Assembly: GCA_021789895.1 (NCBI GenBank)
Contig: JAJYIU010000008.1
Span: 1-64,000, forward strand
From: Acidobacteriota bacterium
Lineage (GTDB): Bacteria > Acidobacteriota > Terriglobia > Terriglobales > SCQP01
Direction of reading: 5' to 3'
DNA: 64,000 nt
A program made the position numbers and the translations under genes. Shown piece by piece: positions 35,640-45,580 of this stretch (position 1 is its first letter; each line of letters starts with the position of its first letter). The notes beneath the pieces were generated by a model that saw only the letters and a list, made by a program, of their open reading frames with translations, did not search any database and was not told the DNA's origin.

Positions 35640-37124
35640 ATGAGCAAAAACCTGGTGATCTGCTGCGACGGCACCGGCAATCAATTCAGCGCCAGTGACA
35701 CTCATTCCAATGTGGTGAAACTGTGCCGGGTGCTGGTACAAGACGACCTGGAACAGTGGGTCTATTACCACCCCGGCGTGGGCACGATGGGCTCGCCGCT
35801 GGCGCGCAACGGGTTGGAAAAACAGTGGTCGCGCGCCCTCGGGCTGGCGTTTGGCGCCGGCCTGCTCGCCAACGCCGGCGACGCCTATCGCTACCTGATG
35901 GAAGCCTACGCCGATGGCGATCGCATCTTCCTCTTCGGCTTCAGCCGCGGCGCCTACACCGCGCGCGTGCTCGCCGCCATGCTGTACATGTACGGACTGA
36001 TGCACCGCGGCAACGAGGGACAAATCCCCTACCTCACACGCATGTTCACCGGCGACAGCCGGAAGGCAAGGCGGTCAAGGGAAGAGTTCCAGGTCGCGGA
36101 AGCATTCAAGCAAACCTTCGCGCGCAGCGTCACTATCCACTTTTGTGGCTTATGGGATACCGTCAGCTCCATCGGCTGGATTTACGATCCGGTCAAATTC
36201 CCCTTTACCGCCCGCAACCCCATTCTGCGCTACGGACGCCATGCGATATCGATTGACGAACGGCGCTGCTTTTTTCGCGATAACCTTTGGGGCGCGGCGG
36301 AAGACGGCCAGAACTTGCAGCAGGCGTGGTTTGCCGGGGTGCATTCGGATATCGGGGGCAGCTATCCGGAGCTCCAAAGCGGTTTATCGAAGATCGCCCT
36401 GGAATGGATGGTGGAGGAAGCGGTGACGAAAGGGTTGCTGGTGGATGCCGGGCGCTGGGCCTGCGAGCTGGGCGAAGGCCCCGCATGCAAACGGCGACAT
36501 GCCCGGCCCTGCGCCACCGCTCGGCTGCACAATTCCCTGAGCTGGAAATGGTGGCCGCTCGAGCTTCTGCCGCACCGCTATTACGAATGGCGCTCGCGGC
36601 GACAGCGCTGGCGCATTCCGTTGGGGGCGCCGCGCTCCATCCCCGCCGGCGCCGCGATTCATGCCAGCGTCTTGCGCCGGGAAGCCGCCGCGGATTGCCA
36701 ATATTCCCCTCGCCTGCCGGAAGCTTATACCGTCGTCCCGGATGGCAAACCAGCCCCGCCGCGGCCGCAGGCCGGGCCTCGCCGCAAATTTTCCGGAGCG
36801 GCCCTCGTCGCCGCATGGCGGCAGGCCCTCGCGGGCCCGGGGGTGTTGCTTTACCTCGCCTTGCTGGGGTGGCTGGCGTTTGCTTTCATCGAACGCCTAC
36901 TTCGGCTGCGGTTCCGGCCCCTGAAACATATCTTTTCTTGGCCGCAACTGCTTCGGCTGGAAACCTGGTCACGCGGGGCCGGGTTCCAGATTCAACGCGG
37001 TTTATCGTCGCTGCCGCTGTTGCTCGGCTTGCTGGCGCTCATGCTGGCGCGCTTTTTGCTGTTCTGGCTGGCGACGCAGACGCCCGGCCGGGCCGAGGCG
37101 CGGGCGCGCGGCGCGGGGCATTGA
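35640..37124 (+). CDS. DUF2235 alpha/beta-hydrolase (Tle1-like) with C-terminal membrane helices
   Basis: 494 residues. KNLVICCDGTGNQFSAS at the start and FLFGFSRGAYTARVLAAM (GxSxG nucleophile, residues about 98-115) are diagnostic of DUF2235, the family that includes type VI secretion phospholipase effectors of the Tle1 group. Also VTIHFCGLWDTVSSIGW and GVHSDIGGSYPE (Asp/His regions). The last 120 residues have two hydrophobic stretches (LLYLALLGWLAFAFI; LPLLLGLLALMLARFLLFWL). No VgrG, PAAR or immunity gene is next to it, so an effector role is not shown. A GGAGG lies about 7 bases upstream of the ATG. Confidence 0.82.
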   Translation: MSKNLVICCDGTGNQFSASDTHSNVVKLCRVLVQDDLEQWVYYHPGVGTMGSPLARNGLEKQWSRALGLAFGAGLLANAGDAYRYLMEAYADGDRIFLFGFSRGAYTARVLAAMLYMYGLMHRGNEGQIPYLTRMFTGDSRKARRSREEFQVAEAFKQTFARSVTIHFCGLWDTVSSIGWIYDPVKFPFTARNPILRYGRHAISIDERRCFFRDNLWGAAEDGQNLQQAWFAGVHSDIGGSYPELQSGLSKIALEWMVEEAVTKGLLVDAGRWACELGEGPACKRRHARPCATARLHNSLSWKWWPLELLPHRYYEWRSRRQRWRIPLGAPRSIPAGAAIHASVLRREAAADCQYSPRLPEAYTVVPDGKPAPPRPQAGPRRKFSGAALVAAWRQALAGPGVLLYLALLGWLAFAFIERLLRLRFRPLKHIFSWPQLLRLETWSRGAGFQIQRGLSSLPLLLGLLALMLARFLLFWLATQTPGRAEARARGAGH

Positions 37125-37153
37125 ATCAAATCAAGACAAGCCTTTTGAATGGC

Positions 37154-37555
37154 TCACTTCGTAAAATCTAAACGCGCCTGGGCCAGTTCCAGGCGGGCGA
37201 GCGCGGCGGGGTAATCGGTTTGGGGATCGGCGCTGCGCACCTGGCGCTCGGCATCGGCGAGCTCGCGGCGGGCGGCCTCGACGTCAATTTCGCCGCGCCG
37301 CTCGGCGAGATCGGCGAGCAGCAGGGCACGCTCGGGGGTGACTTCGAGGAAGCCGCCGGAAATCAAGAACCGGATCGGCTCACCGCTTTCCGGTTCAATC
37401 GTGAGCGGGCCGGTGCCGAGCAGCGAGATCAGCGGCTCGTGGCCGGGCAACAACCCGAGCAAGCCGCCTTCGGCCGGCACTTGCGCCGCGCGGGCGCGCA
37501 CTTGCACCACCGGGCGGCGCGGGGTGGCGAGTTCGAATGCGAAAGTTGCAGCCAT
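37154..37555 (-). CDS. atpC: F1Fo ATP synthase epsilon subunit
   Basis: 133 residues. FELATPRRPVVQVRARAAQV, EGGLLGLLPGHEPLISLLG and the beta-sandwich end LISGGFLEVTPERALLLAD match epsilon; the C-terminal helical hairpin is present. Rotor subunit that can inhibit ATP hydrolysis. Last gene of the seven-gene atp operon, 23 bases after atpD. Confidence 0.93.
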   Translation of the reverse strand: MAATFAFELATPRRPVVQVRARAAQVPAEGGLLGLLPGHEPLISLLGTGPLTIEPESGEPIRFLISGGFLEVTPERALLLADLAERRGEIDVEAARRELADAERQVRSADPQTDYPAALARLELAQARLDFTK

Positions 37556-37578
37556 AGGAGTATTCGCGCTAAGCGGCG

Positions 37579-39066
<1,488 letters not shown>

Positions 39067-40023
39067 TCAGCCCCGGGCTTCTCCCTCCAGCGCGGCGGCG
39101 CCGGAAACCACTTCGATGATTTCCTTGGTAATGGCGGCCTGGCGGGCGCGGTTGAGATTGAGCGTCAGCGAGTCGATCATGTCAGCGGCGTTTTGCGAGG
39201 CGGTGTCCATGGCGTTCATGCGGGCGGCATGCTCGGCGGCGAAGGATTCGAGCAGGGCGCGGTAGATCAAGGTTTCCAGGTAGCGCGGCAGCAGCGCGGC
39301 CAGCACGCGCGGCGGCGGCTGATCGAAGCTGAAGCCGCCGGCGGGACGGAACTCGGCGGCGACGGTTTCGCGGGCGGCCTTTTCGCGCCGGGACAGCGGC
39401 TGCGGCCCGGAGGTTTCGATGGGCAGCAGTTGCTGCCGCTCGACCCGCTGCTGCAGCACCGAGAGGAAGCGGTTGCCGACCAGCCAGACGGCGTCCACCT
39501 CGCCGGCGATGAAGGCGCCTGCGGCGCGCTGGGCCAGCACGCGGGCGGCGTCGAACGAGACTCCCTGCGAAAACGCCTCGACCGGGCTGGAAGCGATGCG
39601 CCCGGGCTCGCTGCGGCGAAGAAAATCGCGAATTTTGCGTCCGACCGGCTCGAAGCGCAGCGCCTCGCAGCCGCTCTCGGCGGCCAGGGCGGCAACCGCC
39701 TTGGCGACATTGGCGTTGAAGGCGCCGGCCAAGCCTTTATCGGAACTGACGGCGATGATCAACCCGCTGCGGGGCGGCTCGCGGCGGGCAAGCAGCCGCA
39801 GCAGCGGCTCAAGCGCCGGATCGGAAACGGCCGCCAGGTCCGGCGCCTGGCCGGCGAGCGCGGCCAACAACTGCGCCAGTCGGTCGCCGTAGGGACGGGC
39901 GGCGAGCGCCTGTTCCTGGGCGCGGCGCAGCTTGGCCGCCGCCACCATGCGCATGGCGCGGGTGATCTGCCGGGTGTTGCGCACCGAGCGGATGCGGCGC
40001 CGGATATCGAGCAGGTTGGCCAT
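39067..40023 (-). CDS. atpG: F1Fo ATP synthase gamma subunit
   Basis: 318 residues, central rotor stalk. N-terminus LLDIRRRIRSVRNTRQITRA, then MVAAAKLRRAQ, SDKGLAGAFNANVAK, and the C-terminal signature AARMNAMDTASQNAADMI with the coiled-coil helix LTLNLNRARQAAITKEIIEV. Somewhat longer than the usual 285-290 residues, with an insert in the middle. Confidence 0.95.
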   Translation of the reverse strand: MANLLDIRRRIRSVRNTRQITRAMRMVAAAKLRRAQEQALAARPYGDRLAQLLAALAGQAPDLAAVSDPALEPLLRLLARREPPRSGLIIAVSSDKGLAGAFNANVAKAVAALAAESGCEALRFEPVGRKIRDFLRRSEPGRIASSPVEAFSQGVSFDAARVLAQRAAGAFIAGEVDAVWLVGNRFLSVLQQRVERQQLLPIETSGPQPLSRREKAARETVAAEFRPAGGFSFDQPPPRVLAALLPRYLETLIYRALLESFAAEHAARMNAMDTASQNAADMIDSLTLNLNRARQAAITKEIIEVVSGAAALEGEARG

Positions 40024-40025
40024 GA

Positions 40026-41561
40026 TTATTTCGCGGCGGCGGCTTCCTGTCCGGCCCGCCAGCGGGCAAGGGCCTCTTCCACCGCGGTCCGCAAGCGGGC
40101 GCGCAGCTCGTCGCTGAGCGTCTTCTTGACGCGGATTTCCTCGAGCAGCGCCGGATGCGAGGTTTCGAGAAAATCGTAGAGGGTTGGCTCGAAACTGCGC
40201 ACCTGGTCGAGCGGCAGCTCGTCGAGAAAGCCCTGGGTGCCGGCGAAAATCGAGGCCACCTGCTTTTCCACCGGCAGCGGCGAGTACTGGTTCTGCTTAA
40301 GCAGTTCCACCAGCCGCTGGCCGCGATTGAGCTGGGCTTGGGTGGCCTTGTCCAGATCGCTGCCGAACTGGGCGAAGGCGGCCAGTTCGCGAAATTGCGC
40401 CAGGTCGAGCCGGAGGGTGCCGGCCACCTGCTTCATCGCCTTGATCTGGGCGTTGCCGCCGACCCGGCTGACCGACAGGCCCACGTTGACGGCGGGGCGA
40501 ATGTTGCTGTTGAACAGATCGCTTTCCAGATAGATCTGGCCGTCGGTAATGGAAATGACGTTGGTCGGGATGTAGGCGGAAACGTCGCCCGCCTGGGTTT
40601 CGATGATCGGCAGGGCGGTTAGCGACCCCCCGCCGAGTTCCTGATTGAGTTTGGCGGCGCGTTCCAGCAGGCGGGAGTGCAGATAGAAGACGTCGCCGGG
40701 ATAGGCTTCCCGGCCGGGCGGGCGGCGGAGCAGCAGCGAGATTTCGCGGTACTCGGCCGCATGCTTGGAAAGATCGTCGTAGATGACCAGCGCATGCCGG
40801 CCGGAATCGCGGAAGAACTCGCCCATGGCGCAGCCGGCATAGGGGGCGAGGTATTGCATCGGGGCGGGATCGCTGGCGGTGGCGGCGACGACGATGGTAT
40901 ATTCCATCGCCTGATAGCGCTCCAGCGTGGCGATGACCTGGGCCACCGTCGAGCGTTTCTGGCCGATGGCGACATAGATGCAAATCAGGTCTTTGCCGCG
41001 GGAATTGATGATGGCGTCCACGGCCACGGCGGTTTTGCCGGTCTGGCGGTCGCCGATGATCAACTCGCGCTGGCCGCGGCCGATGGGGATCATGGCGTCA
41101 ATCGCCTTGAGGCCGGTCTGCATCGGCTCGCGCACCGGCTGGCGGTCGAGCACGCCGGGGGCGATGCGCTCGATCGGGTTGAAGCGCTCGCTGGCAATCG
41201 CGCCTTTGCCGTCGAGCGGCTGGCCGAGGGAATTGACCACCCTTCCGACCAGGGCCTCGCCCACGGGCACCGACATGATGCGTCCCGTGCGGCGCACCTG
41301 TTCGCCCTCGCGGATTTCGGTGTAGTCGCCGAGTATGATCGCGCCCACCTGGTCTTCTTCCAGGTTCATGGCGATGCCGGCCACATCATGCGAAAAGGCC
41401 AGCAGCTCGCCCGCCATCACCTTGCGCAGGCCATGGATGCGGGCAATGCCGTCGCCGAGGGTGAGAATGGTTCCGACCTCGTCCACGGCCATGACGGAGT
41501 CGTAGTTTTCGATCTGGCTGCGCAGTATCTGGGTGATTTCGTCGGCTTGGATGATGGCCAT
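40026..41561 (-). CDS. atpA: F1Fo ATP synthase alpha subunit
   Basis: 511 residues. Starts [20 protein letters not shown]; Walker A as [20 protein letters not shown], then [47 protein letters not shown]. All residues typical of the non-catalytic nucleotide-binding alpha subunit are present. ATG 41561 is selected by homology; the open frame continues upstream into atpH without coding features. Follows atpH by 28 bases. Confidence 0.97.
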   Translation of the reverse strand: MAIIQADEITQILRSQIENYDSVMAVDEVGTILTLGDGIARIHGLRKVMAGELLAFSHDVAGIAMNLEEDQVGAIILGDYTEIREGEQVRRTGRIMSVPVGEALVGRVVNSLGQPLDGKGAIASERFNPIERIAPGVLDRQPVREPMQTGLKAIDAMIPIGRGQRELIIGDRQTGKTAVAVDAIINSRGKDLICIYVAIGQKRSTVAQVIATLERYQAMEYTIVVAATASDPAPMQYLAPYAGCAMGEFFRDSGRHALVIYDDLSKHAAEYREISLLLRRPPGREAYPGDVFYLHSRLLERAAKLNQELGGGSLTALPIIETQAGDVSAYIPTNVISITDGQIYLESDLFNSNIRPAVNVGLSVSRVGGNAQIKAMKQVAGTLRLDLAQFRELAAFAQFGSDLDKATQAQLNRGQRLVELLKQNQYSPLPVEKQVASIFAGTQGFLDELPLDQVRSFEPTLYDFLETSHPALLEEIRVKKTLSDELRARLRTAVEEALARWRAGQEAAAAK

Positions 41562-41589
41562 AAATAGATTCCTGATAGGCGGGCGGCGG

Positions 41590-42129
41590 TCAAGCCTGCT
41601 GTAGATGGCGGCGCAGGCGCTCCAGCCGGCCGCGCAGGCTGGCGTCGTACACGGTGTCTCCCATGCGGGCGATGAAGCCAGCGAGCAATCCAGGATCCTG
41701 GCGGTAGCCGGCATCGAGCCGGCGGCCGCTGAGCGCGGCCAGGCGGCGCTCGAGGGCTTCGCGATCGGCGCCGGAGAGTTCGCGGGCAGAGGTAATGACG
41801 GCGCGCACGCGGCCCTGGGCGGCGCGCTGCAGTTCTTCGAAAGCTTGCCAGACCAGGCTCAGGCGGGGCAGGCGCGCGTGATGCGAGAGCACCAGCAGGA
41901 AATTGCGGCTGAGCGGATCCAGGCCGAGGCGGCCGGCCAACAGGGTGATGATGGAAACCCGCGCGGGAGCAGGCACGGCGGGGCTTTCAAGCGCCTGGCG
42001 CAGCGCCGGGACGGCGTCGAGCTCGGCGGTAAAAGCGGCGAGATCGCGTTCCAGGGCGGCGGGCGCAATGCGTCCAGCCTCCACCAGTTCGAACAGCGCC
42101 TGGGCATACCGCTGGTCCACGAGCGCCAT
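41590..42129 (-). CDS. atpH: F1Fo ATP synthase delta subunit
   Basis: 179 residues. [34 protein letters not shown] and the end [20 protein letters not shown] match delta (OSCP), which ties the peripheral stalk to F1. 3 bases after atpF. Confidence 0.93.
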   Translation of the reverse strand: MALVDQRYAQALFELVEAGRIAPAALERDLAAFTAELDAVPALRQALESPAVPAPARVSIITLLAGRLGLDPLSRNFLLVLSHHARLPRLSLVWQAFEELQRAAQGRVRAVITSARELSGADREALERRLAALSGRRLDAGYRQDPGLLAGFIARMGDTVYDASLRGRLERLRRHLQQA

Positions 42130-42132
42130 AGG

Positions 42133-42750
42133 TCAGGACTTCCCCGCCGGAACGCGGCCGTTGCCCGCCAGGGCGGCGATGCCGGCGCGCACCAGCTCGG
42201 CGTCGAGTTCCGGGCTGAGATGCGAACGCAGGCGCTGCTCGGCAACTTCCAGCGCCAGTTGGGCGGCATAATCGCGCAGTTGCTGGCGCGCAAGCTTGCC
42301 GGCGGCTTCGATTTCCTGGCGGCTGAGCGCGGCAATACGCTCCGCCTCGGCGCGGGATTCTTCGATCAGGCGGGCATGTTCGCGGTGGGCTTCTGCTTCC
42401 GCTTCGCGGCCCAGAGCCTCAATTTCGGCATCCAACGCATCCAGCCGCTGGCGCGCTTCCGCCCATTTCTTTTCCGCGCCTTCGTGTGCGGCGCGGGCGT
42501 CGGCGAGGCCGCGGCGGATGTCCTCCCCGCGCCGGCGCCACCAGCCACCCCAGGACCAGTTTTCGATCCCCATCAGCGCCATGATGGCAGGCATGTAGCG
42601 GTAGAGCACATAGACCACCGCGACAAAATTAAGCCAGAGAACAAGCTGCCAAATGGTGGAAGAATGCTGCGACCACCAGCGGCTGAGGGCCAGCACATCG
42701 AGCCCGCCTTCGCCCTGGGCAAAGAGCCAGCATGCGGCGGCTGCGCTCAT
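42133..42750 (-). CDS. atpF: F1Fo ATP synthase b subunit
   Basis: 205 residues. A hydrophobic segment (STIWQLVLWLNFVAVVYVLY, about 31-50) is followed by a long charged coiled coil, with AHREHARLIEESRAEAERIA typical of b. It carries an N-terminal part with SAAAACWLFAQ, possibly a short signal or second helix. Overlaps the preceding b' gene by four bases (translational coupling). Peripheral stalk of the synthase. Confidence 0.88.
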   Translation of the reverse strand: MSAAAACWLFAQGEGGLDVLALSRWWSQHSSTIWQLVLWLNFVAVVYVLYRYMPAIMALMGIENWSWGGWWRRRGEDIRRGLADARAAHEGAEKKWAEARQRLDALDAEIEALGREAEAEAHREHARLIEESRAEAERIAALSRQEIEAAGKLARQQLRDYAAQLALEVAEQRLRSHLSPELDAELVRAGIAALAGNGRVPAGKS

Positions 42751-43226
42751 GCGCTCACCCCCGGTTGCGCGCCATACTGCGGCCCGGCCTGATGCCTCAG
42801 CAGCCGGGCAATCAATTGCTCGGCCAGTTCCTGTTTGGCAGCTCCGATTTGATCGCGGCCGGCTTGGGTTTCGTGCGCCAGTTGCCGCTGCACCGCTTCC
42901 AATTCGGCTTTGGCGTGATTGCGAACCTGTTCCAGCATGCCGGCACGCTCGGCCAGCGCCGCCTGACGGCGTTCGGCAACGCGCTGATACCCTTCCAGGC
43001 GGGCGGCTCGCAGACGGATTTCAACCTGGCGCAGCAGGCTTTCCGCTTCCCCAACCCGGACTTGGGCGGCCTGCATCAGCCCGGCGGAGCGTTGCCGGCG
43101 TTCCGTGAGCACGCGCTGGAGCGGGCGATAAAGCACCGCCCGCAGATACAAATGCAGCAGCAGGAAAATCAACACGGTCGGTGCCGCGCCGAGAAACAAC
43201 CGCTCCAATGCCGTCAAAGTATGCAT
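42747..43226 (-). CDS. F1Fo ATP synthase second b-type (b') subunit
   Basis: 159 residues. MHTLTALERLFLGAAPTVLI then FLLLHLYLRAVLYRPL is one membrane helix; the rest is coiled coil with VLTERRQRSAGLMQAAQVRV, EGYQRVAERRQAALAERAG. Two different b-type genes in tandem indicate a heterodimeric peripheral stalk. First gene of the operon. The ATG at 43226 has no strong ribosome binding site. Confidence 0.85.
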   Translation of the reverse strand: MHTLTALERLFLGAAPTVLIFLLLHLYLRAVLYRPLQRVLTERRQRSAGLMQAAQVRVGEAESLLRQVEIRLRAARLEGYQRVAERRQAALAERAGMLEQVRNHAKAELEAVQRQLAHETQAGRDQIGAAKQELAEQLIARLLRHQAGPQYGAQPGVSA

Positions 43227-43377
43227 GCGACAGGGATGTTGATAACGCTCGCCGCCATCCCACCGGAGCGTCCGCAGCCCCGGTGACGCGCTTCTCCCCA
43301 AATTTGAACCCGGCACACCGAAGTTCCGACAACGGATAAGGAGGGGTCTAGGCGTTGAGCAACGACGTTAACCAGCT

Positions 43378-43407
43378 ATATTATCCGTCCCCGGGCGCGG
43401 CGGTCAA
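43378..43407 (-). promoter_or_regulatory. likely promoter of the atp operon
   Basis: On the minus strand TTGACC (43407-43402), 16 bases, GATAAT (43385-43380); TAATAT two bases on gives an alternative with 18-base spacing. It lies 25 bases downstream of the micro-gene terminator and about 150 bases before the first atp gene, so the operon has its own start. Confidence 0.55.
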
Positions 43408-43431
43408 GCCGGGGGTGGAACCAGCGGGAAC

Positions 43432-43460
43432 AAAAAAAGGATGCGCCACACAGCGCATCC
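43432..43460 (-). terminator. intrinsic terminator of the Lys/Ala micro-gene
   Basis: On the minus strand: GGATGCGC, loop TGTGTG, GCGCATCC, then seven T. A perfect 8-bp GC-rich stem with a U-run, 29 bases after the stop codon of the 16-codon gene at 43490-43540. Confidence 0.88.
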
Positions 43461-43489
43461 TTCTTTCGAAAGCAGAACCGAAAGGTTCC

Positions 43490-43540
43490 TTACTTCTTTT
43501 TCTTCGCGGTCTTCTTGGCTGCCTTTTTCTTCGCTGCCAT
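43490..43540 (-). CDS. 16-residue Lys/Ala-rich peptide (histone-H1-tail-like)
   Basis: Minus strand ATG at 43540 reads MAAKKKAAKKTAKKKK then TAA. AAGGAGGAGAA lies directly before the ATG, an ideal ribosome binding site. A -35/-10 pair lies 69 bases upstream and a perfect terminator 29 bases downstream. The composition is that of eukaryotic H1 tails and bacterial H1-like proteins, and of nucleic-acid-binding tails, but much shorter. No longer in-frame start is usable. It is below the usual annotation length. Function unknown; DNA, RNA or polyphosphate binding is an inference. Confidence 0.7.
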   Translation of the reverse strand: MAAKKKAAKKTAKKKK

Positions 43541-43608
43541 TTCTCCTCCTTGTGGGCTTAAACCCAATGGCTGCCCCGATATTTAGGGCTATCGGATCAG
43601 CCATACAA

Positions 43609-43638
43609 GATATAGTGCCCGCTCGTGAACAGAGTCAA
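43609..43638 (-). promoter_or_regulatory. promoter of the Lys/Ala micro-gene
   Basis: On the minus strand TTGACT (43638-43633), 18-base spacer, TATATC (43614-43609). The -35 lies within one arm of an 11-bp inverted repeat (43634-43674). The start would be about 60 bases before the ATG at 43540. Confidence 0.55.
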
Positions 43639-43674
43639 GAAAAATCTGCAGTTGAGATCAACTTTTTTCTTGAC
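43634..43674. repeat. nested inverted repeat between purE and the micro-gene
   Basis: GTCAAGAAAAA (43634-43644) and TTTTTCTTGAC (43664-43674) form an 11-bp dyad; inside it GTTGA-GA-TCAAC (43651-43662) forms a second small dyad. TTGAC occurs at both outer ends, on opposite strands. It could end purE transcription or act as an operator over the promoter. Confidence 0.6.
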
Positions 43675-43707
43675 CTGGTAAAGGGGTTGGGGCTATGCGG
43701 CGCAGGC

Positions 43708-44232
43708 TCAAAATTTGAACTCCGCCTTGACCCGCTCGGATTTTTCCCGCACCGAGCGTTCGAGGTCCTGTTTATAAGCGAGCAGGCGATTGCGCAGGTC
43801 CGCGCGTTCGAGCGCGAGGATGGAAACGGCGAGGATGGCGGCATTGCGCGCGCCGGCATCGCCGACGGCCATGGTGGCGACGGGAACGCCGGCGGGCATC
43901 ATGGCGGTGGAGAGCAGGGCGTCGAAACCGGATAGCGGCGAGGTCGCCATGGGGACGCCGACCACCGGGAGAATGGTTTCAGCAGCGATGACACCGGCAA
44001 GCGCGGCGGCAGCGCCGGCGCCGACGATGAGCACCTTCAGGCCGCGGCTGGCCGCCTGGCGGGCATATTCGGCGGTGCGCTGGGGGGAGCGGTGGGCGGA
44101 AGTGATTTCGATTTCGCAGGGCACGTCAAACTGCTTGAGCAGCTTGGCGGCCTGCGTCATCACGGGCAGATCGGTATCGCTGCCCATCAGAATGCCGACC
44201 AGCGGGGTTGAGTGGTTGTCGGTAGCAGGCAT
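43708..44232 (-). CDS. purE: N5-carboxyaminoimidazole ribonucleotide mutase
   Basis: 174 residues. VGILMGSDTDLPVMTQAAKL, EIEITSAHRSPQRTAEYA, VLIVGAGAAAALAGVIAAET and LPVVGVPMATSPLSGFDALL are the PurE signatures; the active-site His of SAHR is present. It converts N5-CAIR to CAIR in purine synthesis. ATG 44232 has GGGAGGATTC directly upstream. Third gene of pyrD-purD-purE. Confidence 0.95.
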   Translation of the reverse strand: MPATDNHSTPLVGILMGSDTDLPVMTQAAKLLKQFDVPCEIEITSAHRSPQRTAEYARQAASRGLKVLIVGAGAAAALAGVIAAETILPVVGVPMATSPLSGFDALLSTAMMPAGVPVATMAVGDAGARNAAILAVSILALERADLRNRLLAYKQDLERSVREKSERVKAEFKF

Positions 44233-44287
44233 GAATCCTCCCTTTTGGCAGTTGGATGCGTGGTAAAAATCCGGGGCGCGCCTGGCC

Positions 44288-45580
44288 TCAAGCCCCGGCG
44301 GAAACGCGGCCGATATCGCGGCGATAATGCATGCCGTCGAAGTGAATTTGGGCGGCGGCTTTGTAACAACGGGCGAGCGCGCCGGCAAGCGAGGGCGCGC
44401 GGGCAGCGACGGCAAGGACGCGTCCGCCGGCGGTCTGCCACTGCCCGACGCCGGGCTCCGAGGCCGGGGCAACGAAGCGGGTGCCGGAATGAAAAACGAC
44501 CGCCTCGCCGGCGGCGGCGACCGCTTCCAGGCCGGCGATGACGCGGCCGCGAGGATACGGGCCGGGGTAGCCTTCGGAGGCGAGCACGACGCAAGCGGCC
44601 GGCTCGCCCGACCAGCGCAGTTCGCCGGGCTGCAGCCGGCCCTGGGCGGCCGCGGCCAGGGCCGCGGCCAGATCGCCTTCGGCACGCAGCATCAGCGGCT
44701 GAGTTTCCGGATCGCCGAAGCGCACGTTGAATTCGAGTACGCGCGGGCCGGCGGCAGTGAGCATGAGGCCGCAATAGAGCACGCCTTGGAAGGGAGCGCC
44801 GGCTTCGGCCATGCCGGCGAGAACCGGCTCGACAATTTCGTGGCGGATTTGCGCGGCCAGGCGGGCGGGCAGCAGGGCATCTTCGGAGATCGCGCCCATG
44901 CCGCCGGTGTTGGGCCCGCGATCGCCCTCGCCGGCGCGTTTATGATCGCGCGCCGGCGGCAGCAGCTCGGCCCGGACGCCATCGCAGAGAGCGAGCAGGC
45001 TGAGCTCGGGGCCGCGCAGGCATTCTTCGATGACCACGCGCCGGCCGGCGTCGCCGGCGAGGCGTCCGCTGAACAGTTCGGCGAGCGCGGCGCGGGCCTC
45101 GGCGCCGGTCGCGGCGACGACCACGCCTTTGCCGGCGGCCAGTCCGTCGGCCTTGAGGACAACGGGAGCGGGAAAGCGGGCGAGGGCGCGTTCGGCATCG
45201 GCCAATGAATCGCAGAGAGCGAAGCCGGCGGTCGGGATGCGATGGCGCTGCATGAACTGCTTGGCGTAGAACTTGCTGGTTTCCAGTTGAGCCGCAGCGC
45301 GGCTCGGCCCGAAGACGGGAATGCCGCGGGCGCGCAAGGCATCGGAGACGCCGGCGGCGAGCGGCGCCTCGGGGCCGATGACGACCAGGTCCACGCCGAG
45401 GCGCGTGGCCTCGGCGGCGACGGCATCGGGATCGCAAGGATCACCCGGAAGGCAGGCGGCCAGCGGGCGCATGCCATCGCTGCCAGGCAAGGCATAAAGA
45501 CGGTTGCGCTGAGGCGATTGGGCCAGGCGCCAGGCGAGCGCGTGTTCGCGTCCGCCGCCGCCGAGCAGCAGAATGTTCAT
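44288..45580 (-). CDS. purD: phosphoribosylamine-glycine ligase
   Basis: 430 residues, ATP-grasp enzyme of purine step two. Starts MNILLLGGGGREHALAWRLA; also PEAPLAAGVSDALRA, KADGLAAGKGVVVAATGAEA, VIEECLRGPELSLLAL, GPNTGGMGAISEDALL and EFNVRFGDPETQPLML. Its ATG overlaps the pyrD stop (ATGA), and it precedes purE. Confidence 0.96.
   Translation of the reverse strand: MNILLLGGGGREHALAWRLAQSPQRNRLYALPGSDGMRPLAACLPGDPCDPDAVAAEATRLGVDLVVIGPEAPLAAGVSDALRARGIPVFGPSRAAAQLETSKFYAKQFMQRHRIPTAGFALCDSLADAERALARFPAPVVLKADGLAAGKGVVVAATGAEARAALAELFSGRLAGDAGRRVVIEECLRGPELSLLALCDGVRAELLPPARDHKRAGEGDRGPNTGGMGAISEDALLPARLAAQIRHEIVEPVLAGMAEAGAPFQGVLYCGLMLTAAGPRVLEFNVRFGDPETQPLMLRAEGDLAAALAAAAQGRLQPGELRWSGEPAACVVLASEGYPGPYPRGRVIAGLEAVAAAGEAVVFHSGTRFVAPASEPGVGQWQTAGGRVLAVAARAPSLAGALARCYKAAAQIHFDGMHYRRDIGRVSAGA

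Noticed and set aside
43404-43604. 66-codon minus-strand frame over the Lys/Ala micro-gene
   Set aside because: It reads through the terminator hairpin of the micro-gene in another frame and has no ribosome binding site; the 16-codon frame has all signals.
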